Shown here one piece after another: positions 7,842-13,671 of a stretch of DNA of 13,671 bases (positions are counted from its first letter, which is position 1; every line of letters begins with the position of its first letter). This DNA comes from Desulfobacterales bacterium. GTDB lineage: Bacteria > Desulfobacterota > Desulfobulbia > Desulfobulbales > BM004. The stretch spans positions 1 through 13,671 of the forward strand of contig JAAXQI010000060.1 of NCBI GenBank assembly GCA_012974315.1, read 5' to 3'. The notes beneath the pieces were generated by a model. That model was given only the letters and a program-made list of their open reading frames with translations, was not told the DNA's origin and did not search any database. A program made the position numbers and the translations under genes.

Positions 7842-9407
7842 TCAGGTCTTTGTGCAAGAGGAAAACTGGTCATCTGATAAGGAAAAATTATCCATGCCGC
7901 GGTAAAAATTAACCCACGAAGAAGTATTATTCAGAGACCAGTTTCTGGGAGGGATGAACCCGCTTTTAAATTTTTCTTCCAGACCATAGGGTTTGAGCCT
8001 GTCATAGGCTAACACATACATACAGCGTTTTTTGCCGGGATAAACCTCGCACCAGCCATTGTGGCTGCCACCACATGGACCATTTAGAAGATATTTTGCA
8101 CAGCGGGATTGAGGACAGAGAAAAGCCAATTTTTCTAATGTGCAGTCCCCGCAGTTAAGGCATCCGAAGAGGGCCACTTTATTTATGTACTCAAAAGTGG
8201 AAAGGGGACCCTGCATACGGGTTTCATCTAAACTAAGGCACGTTTTTTTACAGAAGTCATAGAGTTGTCCTTCGGGCTCAAAAGCCACCTCGTGGACCCA
8301 ATGGGAAAAAGAATAGGCTGAAAACCAGGAAGGTTTTTTCCGCTTCCTTGTCGTTTCCCGTGAAGTATTGAGCCATGTTTCATGTTCTTTTTCATAATAA
8401 TAAAATGCGTCCGGTGGGCTAAATGAGAGATCAGGAATAAGACTCTGCCAGTCGGAAACCATTTGGACGGCCTGGGAGAGCACAAAATCGATATCCTCAA
8501 AGTTCAGGGCCGGTCCTCCAATATGGGCACCGTCATAGCCAAGCCCTTTTAAAACTGCCAGTAGTTTGGCTGCCCGTACAAGCCGGGCCTTTTTACCTTT
8601 ATCAGCAGTGCGCCCCTCCCATTGGATTTGTTCATAGAGGGAATCTGGGATCAGGCAGCCTGGCAGTTTCCCTTCATACATGAGCTCAACCACCTTGAGG
8701 TTTGGGATAAAAACATTGCCGAGGATTGGGATATTGAGCCGATTTTGCTTCATGTACTGTAGAAGTTCATGAAATTTTCGAACGTCATATCCCAACTGGG
8801 TTATGACAAAATCCGCTCCGGCAGCTACTTTTCGGTGCAGTTTGTAATACTGCATAACCAGCTCGGACTCCAGCATCTTGAAAGGTGAGACAACTACGCC
8901 TTTGAGAAAAGGGATACTTGTTTCTTGATCGCCTCGGTCTACATTTTGCAGGACACCCTTTCCCTTTTTATTCATGCTGGAGAGCATGTCAAGGGCATGA
9001 ATCGTATCAAGGTCGAATACGGGTTTTGGATAGCCGCAGTAGCCTTCTTTGGGGTAGTCGCCGGCAATAACAAGCAGGTTCTGCAAATTATGCCTGTCCC
9101 AGCCAAAGAGCAGCGACTCCATCTGGTTTCTGTTTTTGTCCTTGCAGGAAAGATGGATAATTACCTCGGAGCCCATGGCCAGAATTTCCGTACCAAGAGT
9201 CTCTGGAGAGAGGGCGGGTTGGCCTCCGGCATTTTCTGTAATACTAAGAGCCTGGAAACGCCCGTCAGCAGCAATATCTTTTGCCAGGTTGACGATCCTA
9301 TTGATTTCCTGCGTCCTGCCTCCCCGTCCAGGGACGAGTTCAAATGTCAGGGTAAATTTATCAGGGTCTTTGAGAGAATGGCGCAGTTTTGAATTATGAT
9401 CTTCCAT
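7842..9407 (-). CDS. Methylenetetrahydrofolate reductase fused to a MetV-like Cys-rich C-terminal domain
   Basis: The protein should reduce methylene-THF to methyl-THF in the methyl branch of C1 metabolism. Residues about 15-320 form a MetF-like TIM barrel: FTLTFELVPGRGG carries the expected catalytic Glu23, followed by ALSITENAGGQP, LLVIAGDYPKEG, GADFVITQLGYD, IPILGNVFIPN and GAHIGGP. Residues about 375-475 match the MTHFR C-terminal (MetV-like) family, with Cys416, Cys419, Cys422, Cys431, Cys436, Cys445, Cys453 and Cys462, including CLNCGDC and NGPCGG. These cysteines could bind Fe-S clusters or zinc. In acetogens MetF and MetV are usually separate subunits; here they are one 521-residue chain. 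That suggests electrons may arrive from a partner other than free NAD(P)H, which is an inference. No strong ribosome site precedes the ATG at 9407 (GGAA about 11 bases upstream). purF follows on the same strand. Confidence 0.9.
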   Translation of the reverse strand: MEDHNSKLRHSLKDPDKFTLTFELVPGRGGRTQEINRIVNLAKDIAADGRFQALSITENAGGQPALSPETLGTEILAMGSEVIIHLSCKDKNRNQMESLLFGWDRHNLQNLLVIAGDYPKEGYCGYPKPVFDLDTIHALDMLSSMNKKGKGVLQNVDRGDQETSIPFLKGVVVSPFKMLESELVMQYYKLHRKVAAGADFVITQLGYDVRKFHELLQYMKQNRLNIPILGNVFIPNLKVVELMYEGKLPGCLIPDSLYEQIQWEGRTADKGKKARLVRAAKLLAVLKGLGYDGAHIGGPALNFEDIDFVLSQAVQMVSDWQSLIPDLSFSPPDAFYYYEKEHETWLNTSRETTRKRKKPSWFSAYSFSHWVHEVAFEPEGQLYDFCKKTCLSLDETRMQGPLSTFEYINKVALFGCLNCGDCTLEKLAFLCPQSRCAKYLLNGPCGGSHNGWCEVYPGKKRCMYVLAYDRLKPYGLEEKFKSGFIPPRNWSLNNTSSWVNFYRGMDNFSLSDDQFSSCTKT

Positions 9408-9528
9408 AAGAGAATGTTCCGGCAGACTCCTGCATTTGAACTTGTACTTGACGCTTGATTCCTGTATTCAGTTGCTACTTAATAGAGAATTTTTTGCGAA
9501 AAAGCCCCTTGGTTAAGTCATCTTTTTA

Positions 9529-9534
9529 TATAAT
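9529..9534 (+). promoter_or_regulatory. Possible -10 box upstream of the M48 protease gene
   Basis: A perfect TATAAT lies 54 bases before the GTG start at 9588. No good -35 box is found at normal spacing (the region 16-18 bases upstream reads CCCTTG or similar), so this would be a weak or activator-dependent promoter, or chance in an AT-rich stretch. Confidence 0.25.
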
Positions 9535-9587
9535 AATGGAATTTGGGCAAAGATGAAACATCTACTCGATAAAGGAATATAATTCCC

Positions 9588-10844
9588 GTGGAATATTTAT
9601 TACTTGCAGTGCTGATATTGTATCTCACCATAGAGGCTGCAGAGCAGTTTCTTGCCATTATCAACCTTAAACATCTTGCAAAACATGGGGCGGAAGTGCC
9701 ACCAGGTTTTGAAAAGCATGTCGATAGTTCAACCCTGACAAGAATACGGGATTACACAGTTGAACATGGACGCGTGGATAGAATTGCAGCAGTTGTTTCA
9801 ATGGGTGTTACCATTTTGTTTCTTTTTGGCGGATTGCTGAACCGGCTCAACAGTTTTATTGGGGAACAGGGCTGGGCGCCGGTTACTTCAGGGGTAATAT
9901 TCTTTATGGTGCTCATATATGGGGAAACTCTTATTAGCATGCCATTTTCCCTCTACAATACTTTTTCCATTGAAAAGCGATTTGAATTTACAAACCAGAC
10001 GTTAGGTCTCTGGTTGAAGGACTTTATAAAGTCACTGATTCTGAACACACTGCTGCTCGGTTTTCTGTTGTATGTGCTGTTATGGTTCATCCGGGTTCTG
10101 CCCGATTTCTGGTGGCTGGCTGGTTGGGTTTTCATGCTGCTTTTCAGTATTTTTCTGTTGTACATCTCGCCATATGTTATTGAGCCGTTGTTTAATAAGT
10201 TCAAGCCCATGGAAGACATCTCTCTGGAAGGGAAAATCAAGGAGACTCTGGCCAGGGTTGGCTTGAAGATAAACAGGGTGTTTTCCATGGATGCATCCAA
10301 GAGGAGTAGTCACAGCAATGCCTATTTCACAGGCATTGGCCATGTGAAAAGAATTGTCCTGTTTGATACCTTGCTTGCCAATCATGGGGATGACGAAATA
10401 ATAGCCATCCTTGCCCATGAAGCCGGGCATTGGAAGAAGAAACATATTTTGAAAATGTTGGTTTTAAGCCAGACCATAGGACTGATTGGATTTTATTTAG
10501 CACATAAGCTGACAGCAGGCGATCTCCTTGCAGAGGTTTTTATGCTGGACATTCCAACCACACATGCAAAGCTTCTATTGGCTATTTTTATCGGCACCCT
10601 TGCATTATTTCCAATCAAGCCTCTCATGGCATATATTTCCCGCCTCCATGAGATTGAAGCGGATAATTTTGCCCTGCAGCTGACAGAAGCCCCCGGCCCA
10701 ATGGCAAATGCGCTGATTAAACTTGGAAAGGACAATCTGGCCAATCTGCATCCGCATCCACTCTATGCAGCGGTTTACTACAGCCATCCACCCATGGCGC
10801 AGAGAGTGAAAAGGATTTTGTCTGAGCAGGCAAATAATTCCTGA
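9588..10844 (+). CDS. M48 family (Ste24/CAAX-protease-like) integral membrane zinc metalloprotease
   Basis: The 418-residue protein is a multi-spanning membrane protease of the Ste24 type. Hydrophobic segments lie near 2-25, 66-85, 100-120, 148-170, 175-197, 290-305 and 328-350. The zinc site is HEAGH (277-281) on the cytoplasmic-side catalytic segment, with the third ligand Glu357 in EIEADNFA; ASKRSSHSNAYFTG (236-249) is the conserved stretch before it. The C-terminal HPPMAQRVKRI is also typical of the family. Bacterial members are linked to membrane-protein quality control or peptide processing rather than to CAAX prenyl proteins. The start is GTG at 9588 with an AAAGGA ribosome site at 9571-9576. 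A methyltransferase gene follows 28 bases downstream, so the two are probably co-transcribed. Confidence 0.92.
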   Translation: MEYLLLAVLILYLTIEAAEQFLAIINLKHLAKHGAEVPPGFEKHVDSSTLTRIRDYTVEHGRVDRIAAVVSMGVTILFLFGGLLNRLNSFIGEQGWAPVTSGVIFFMVLIYGETLISMPFSLYNTFSIEKRFEFTNQTLGLWLKDFIKSLILNTLLLGFLLYVLLWFIRVLPDFWWLAGWVFMLLFSIFLLYISPYVIEPLFNKFKPMEDISLEGKIKETLARVGLKINRVFSMDASKRSSHSNAYFTGIGHVKRIVLFDTLLANHGDDEIIAILAHEAGHWKKKHILKMLVLSQTIGLIGFYLAHKLTAGDLLAEVFMLDIPTTHAKLLLAIFIGTLALFPIKPLMAYISRLHEIEADNFALQLTEAPGPMANALIKLGKDNLANLHPHPLYAAVYYSHPPMAQRVKRILSEQANNS

Positions 10845-10872
10845 AAAAAAGAGATGTTTTGGGCACGGTTAC

Positions 10873-11541
10873 ATGGCAGCAAAAGAAACTGATAAATATC
10901 GAGCTGCAAGATCATTCCATGACCATGCGGAAGAGTATGATAGTTGGTTTGAGGATAGCCTTGTTTACGAGATAGAGGTGACTGCCTTGAAATCTCTGCA
11001 TGCTCAAATGGATGATCCGAAGATGGAGATAGGCGTGGGGCCTGGTCATTTTGCCAGGAACCTTGGGGTTGGTTTCGGTATTGACCCAGCCTGGGCACCG
11101 CTCACATTGGCTTCCGAAAGGGGGATCAAGTGTTGTCAGGCATTTGGAGAACAATTGCCCCTAAAAGACAGGAGAATTGGTGCGATATATGTACTTTTTA
11201 CTCTGTGTTTTGTGGCTGATCCTCAAAAAATATTACGGGAATGCTCCAGAGTCTTGAAGGAGGATGGACATCTGGTCATCGGCATGATTCCTTCCGGTAG
11301 TGCTTGGGGCAGAAGTCTGACTGTCAAGAAAAAGGCAGGCCATTCGTTTTATAAATATGCCCGTTTTTATACTATAGCAACTGTAAAGAAGTTGTTGGCC
11401 AAAGCAAATATGAGGGTCATCGAGTACAACTCAACATTATACCAGGCCCCTGGGTGTGTAGAGCAAAACGAGGCTCCAAGAGATGTTTTAGATGAACAGG
11501 CAGGATTTGTGGTTATCGTCGCGGCCAAGAATCAAACATAG
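10873..11541 (+). CDS. Class I SAM-dependent methyltransferase (Methyltransf_11-like), substrate unknown
   Basis: The 222-residue protein has a Rossmann-type SAM-binding fold. Motif I is EIGVGPGHFA (52-61), the acidic residue after strand 2 is Asp71 in GIDPAW, and AFGEQLPLKD (90-99) precedes the motif IV region IGAIYVLFTLCFVAD. ECSRVLKEDGHLVIGMI (123-139) matches the post-I/motif V region of the small-molecule methyltransferase group. No N-terminal targeting signal is seen. The gene begins 28 bases after the M48 protease stop and has no strong ribosome site of its own, which suggests co-transcription or translational coupling. It is not related to the integral-membrane isoprenylcysteine methyltransferases that work with eukaryotic Ste24. 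The substrate cannot be read from sequence. Confidence 0.85.
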   Translation: MAAKETDKYRAARSFHDHAEEYDSWFEDSLVYEIEVTALKSLHAQMDDPKMEIGVGPGHFARNLGVGFGIDPAWAPLTLASERGIKCCQAFGEQLPLKDRRIGAIYVLFTLCFVADPQKILRECSRVLKEDGHLVIGMIPSGSAWGRSLTVKKKAGHSFYKYARFYTIATVKKLLAKANMRVIEYNSTLYQAPGCVEQNEAPRDVLDEQAGFVVIVAAKNQT

Positions 11542-11706
11542 AATTAACGGCGTGAGTAGGGATTTTTGCTTGGCCGACGAGTAAATTGTTGTGATAAAAG
11601 GAGTTATTCCTGCACGTCCACCTGAATAAAAATTGCTGATTTTTTTGAAGTAGAAATGATCAAGGCACGACGGTCTGCCTTTAAGGTGTTTGAGAGGGGG
11701 AATTGC

Positions 11707-12132
11707 TTATTGATTAGAAGCGAAAGGAACTTCAGGTCTGGGCTGTTGAGCATATTTAGGGGTAGCACAGCGGTTAATAAAGCCCCTTAACAGGAATGAT
11801 TGATTTGGGGTGAGACCGGCAAATTCAATACCGCACTGTCTTAAGTCTTCAGTGGCATGAAGTTCATTGGTCTTAATAGCTACGTCCCATGCATTGCTGC
11901 AAGGAATGGCCTCAACAAAACGGTCATCAGAAATGAGATCGACTTTCAGTTTGGAGTAATCTACATCTCTGCTTTGGGGGTCATGGTAGGTAATCTTGGC
12001 GCCACCTAAAGAGATATCAGTGACTGAACCTATAATTTCCGGGTACGATGTAATAAGAACTGCAATCACACCGTTTGATACGGGTGAACGCTGATGTTGA
12101 CGGCGCTCTTGATATTCAGAGCTTTCTGTCAT
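11707..12132 (-). CDS. PilZ-domain protein, probable cyclic-di-GMP receptor
   Basis: The 141-residue protein is essentially a single PilZ domain. It has the two c-di-GMP-binding motifs: the RxxxR motif in RRQHQR (Arg11-Arg15) and DISLGG (39-44), which fits (D/N)xSxxG. Both are intact, so ligand binding is expected. A C-terminal tail beyond about residue 120 (CATPKYAQQP) is probably disordered. No output domain is attached, so it presumably acts by contacting a partner such as a motility, secretion or polysaccharide system, none of which is in the window. CAGGAGTG, seven bases before the ATG, supports the start at 12132. It converges with the M48/methyltransferase pair and diverges from the small Cys-rich gene. 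Confidence 0.9.
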   Translation of the reverse strand: MTESSEYQERRQHQRSPVSNGVIAVLITSYPEIIGSVTDISLGGAKITYHDPQSRDVDYSKLKVDLISDDRFVEAIPCSNAWDVAIKTNELHATEDLRQCGIEFAGLTPNQSFLLRGFINRCATPKYAQQPRPEVPFASNQ

Positions 12133-12326
12133 TTTGTCACTCCTGAAAAGTATTTATTTTAATAATATAATACTTGGTTTTACATGTGTCTATATTTTTT
12201 TACGATGGGCCTTTCTTATTTCCTGAAACACAGAGAGGGATGGAAAATATATTTTTTGATAAATTCAGATAAATGGATTGTATGAAGAAAACATTCCTTT
12301 GAACACCTGAGGATGAACAAGCAGCA

Positions 12327-12512
12327 ATGCAGAGCAAAAAACAGGAAAGGACCAGGCAGGAAACCCAGGTAAAGGCCCATAAATATGTCACCTGTCAGAT
12401 GTGTAGCAGAGAGATTAAACCCGATGCATGCAGCTGTCAGGAAAATGATGAAGGAACCTTATATTGTCGCGCTTGCAAGGCTGAAAGGGAGAGTTGCGGC
12501 TGTAGTGATTAA
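12327..12512 (+). CDS. Small Cys-rich, zinc-ribbon-like protein (61 aa)
   Basis: I do not recognise a named gene. The protein has a charged, Gln-rich N-terminus (1-18) followed by eight cysteines in pairs: CQMC, CSC, CRAC and CGC. The CxxC pairs about 20 residues apart look like a zinc ribbon or a small zinc-binding knuckle; the last two pairs could bind a second metal. The start has only a weak purine-rich stretch (GAGGA at 12309-12313), somewhat far upstream. Support for a real gene comes from the cysteine spacing, which would be unlikely by chance, and from the strong terminator that begins seven bases after the stop. The function is unknown; a nucleic-acid or protein-binding role is possible. 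Confidence 0.6.
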   Translation: MQSKKQERTRQETQVKAHKYVTCQMCSREIKPDACSCQENDEGTLYCRACKAERESCGCSD

Positions 12513-12518
12513 TTGCGG

Positions 12519-12565
12519 AAACAACAAAAGGCCGAACACTCAATGTGCTCGGCCTTTTGTTGTTT
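12519..12565. terminator. Long bidirectional rho-independent terminator
   Basis: A 17-bp perfect inverted repeat (12519-12535 paired with 12549-12565) contains GGCCGA/TCGGCC at the loop side and an A-rich left arm with a T-rich right arm. The loop includes a further CAC/GTG pair. Because the arms give a U-run on either strand, it can end transcription of both the small Cys-rich gene (+) and the GltD-like gene (-), which converge here. Confidence 0.9.
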
Positions 12566-12581
12566 GCGATACATCTCTGAA

Positions 12582-13671
12582 TTACTGTTCTTTCTCCTCA
12601 GCTTCCGGAATCCTTCCTTCTTTTAAATCCCTTCCTTCCAGGTAGCGGATGATCGATTTTGCTGCTTCTTTACCCTGGTAAGCTGCCTTGGCGGCAGTTT
12701 GCGGCCCAAGAACAGCGTCACCGCCAGCAAAAATCCAGTCCACAGAGGACTGCATAGTAATTTCATCTACCTCAAAGGTGTTCCAGCGGGAAAGATCGAG
12801 TTTGATGTTTGATTCCGGCATGTGTTCTACATCCTGGCTGATGGCAGGAATTATGGCATCAGCTTCAATCATGAAATTGGAACCATCAACGGGTACGGGG
12901 CGGCAGCGGCCTGATGCGTCACATTCGCCCAGTTCCATCCGGATACATTCAATTTTTGTCAGCTTGCCGTTTTCCCCATGAATTTGTACCGGGGCAGCAA
13001 GAAATTCAACGTTGACACCTTCTTCCTCAAGGTGATGAATTTCAGCCTGTGAGGCTGGCATTTCCTTTTTGGTTCGGCGGTAGAGAATAAAAACCTTGTC
13101 AGAGCCTGTACGCAGGGCTGTCCTTGCCACATCAATGGCAACATTACCACCTCCTACAACAACGACATTGCGGCCAAGGTTTAGAGATTCACCGAGGTTC
13201 ACCCGCCGGAGGTAATCTACACCGTGCATTACGCCCTCTAAATCCTCGCCTTCCAAGCCAAGCTTGCGGCTGGCATGGGCGCCAATACCGACAAATACTG
13301 CTCCATAGCCCTCATCTTTTAGCTGCTGTAGAGTTTTGTCTTTGCCTATTGTGACATTATTGACGATTTCCACTCCGCAGTTGACCAGGGCCTCAAACTC
13401 AGCGTTTATAATATCACGTGGTAGACGGTAGGCGGGAATGCCGACTGTCAGCATGCCGCCAAAAGCCGGCAGGCTTTCAAATATTGTAGAATGGTACCCT
13501 GTATGGGCCAGGTAGAAGCCACAGGCCATACCCGCAGGCCCGGAGCCCACGATGGCAACTTTTTTGTCCTTGGGCATGGCACAGGGCTTGAGCATGTTTT
13601 TTTTGTTGGCTACCATCCAGTCAACCAAAAATCGTTCCAGCATACCAATGGCAACAGGATCACCTTTCTTT
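12582..13671 (-). CDS. GltD-like FAD/NAD(P) oxidoreductase (glutamate synthase small-subunit family), 5' partial
   Basis: The reading frame continues past the right end of the window: in-frame codons for KKGDPVAIG lie before the first internal Met at 13643, so the start and the N-terminal 4Fe-4S cysteines are missing here. Visible parts, numbered from that Met, are the FAD-binding VAIVGSGPAG (29-38), GGMLTVGIPAYRLP (62-75), the NAD(P)-binding VVVVGGGNVAIDVARTALR (160-178), YRRTKKEMPAS (188-198), and the second FAD motif FAGGD near the C-terminus followed by GPQTAAKAAYQGKEAA. This fits the family of GltD, NfnB-like and related electron-transfer subunits, which pass electrons between NAD(P)H and a partner flavin or Fe-S enzyme. 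Without the upstream neighbour I cannot say whether it serves glutamate synthase or another complex. A bidirectional terminator lies just after its stop. Confidence 0.9.
   Translation of the reverse strand, partial: KKGDPVAIGMLERFLVDWMVANKKNMLKPCAMPKDKKVAIVGSGPAGMACGFYLAHTGYHSTIFESLPAFGGMLTVGIPAYRLPRDIINAEFEALVNCGVEIVNNVTIGKDKTLQQLKDEGYGAVFVGIGAHASRKLGLEGEDLEGVMHGVDYLRRVNLGESLNLGRNVVVVGGGNVAIDVARTALRTGSDKVFILYRRTKKEMPASQAEIHHLEEEGVNVEFLAAPVQIHGENGKLTKIECIRMELGECDASGRCRPVPVDGSNFMIEADAIIPAISQDVEHMPESNIKLDLSRWNTFEVDEITMQSSVDWIFAGGDAVLGPQTAAKAAYQGKEAAKSIIRYLEGRDLKEGRIPEAEEKEQ

Noticed and set aside
9588..11541. A bacterial CAAX protease plus carboxyl-methyltransferase maturation pair
   Set aside because: The methyltransferase is a soluble class I enzyme, not an isoprenylcysteine methyltransferase, and no CAAX-ending protein is seen.
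11628..11681. Weak hairpins (AAAAAT/ATTTTT; AAGGCA/TGCCTT) in the gap between the methyltransferase and PilZ genes
   Set aside because: One is A/T-only and the other lacks a T-run, so neither is a convincing terminator.

Overview
The window reads as ordinary chromosomal DNA of moderate G+C from an anaerobic, folate/corrinoid-using bacterium. Three C1 genes point to a Wood-Ljungdahl-type or corrinoid methyl-transfer metabolism: a RACo-type corrinoid activator, a methyltetrahydrofolate:corrinoid methyltransferase, and a methylenetetrahydrofolate reductase fused to a MetV-like Cys-rich domain. With the Fe-S type PurF, the class II DAHP synthase and a glutamate-synthase-small-subunit-like oxidoreductase, this best fits a sulfate reducer or relative in Desulfobacterota (Desulfobulbales-like). 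That placement is inferred from protein character, not from a search.

Layout. 1-245: AT-rich leader. 246-2180 (+): RACo activator. 2283-3050 (-): membrane-anchored or secreted metzincin-like protease, convergent with RACo. 3051-3278: divergent intergenic region. 3279-4167 (+): methyltetrahydrofolate methyltransferase whose reading frame is broken near codon 32-37, followed by a strong rho-independent terminator at 4231-4262. 4309-4887 (+): protein with a degenerate HsdR_N/PD-(D/E)xK-like fold. 4957-6306 (+): class II DAHP synthase. 6319-7725 (-): PurF, convergent with the DAHP synthase and only 12 bp away. 7842-9407 (-): MetF-MetV fusion, upstream of purF on the same strand. 9588-10844 (+) and 10873-11541 (+): M48/Ste24-type membrane protease and a class I methyltransferase, probably one operon. 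11707-12132 (-): PilZ protein. 12327-12512 (+): 61-residue Cys-rich zinc-ribbon-like protein. 12519-12565: 17-bp bidirectional terminator. 12582-13671 (-): GltD-like FAD/NAD(P) oxidoreductase, cut by the window edge.

How the genes work together. The MetF-MetV protein makes methyl-THF. The methyltransferase would move the methyl group to a corrinoid protein. RACo would reductively rescue that corrinoid protein from the inactive Co(II) state. No corrinoid protein and no CODH/ACS subunit lies in the window, so the partner must be elsewhere. The remaining genes are housekeeping (aromatic amino acids, purines, glutamate/NADPH electron transfer) or envelope and signalling functions.

I found no mobile element, CRISPR array, rRNA or tRNA, and nothing I would call a new multi-gene system. 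The most noteworthy points are the disrupted methyltransferase, the apparently inactive nuclease-like domain, and the HExxHxxGxxD protease.
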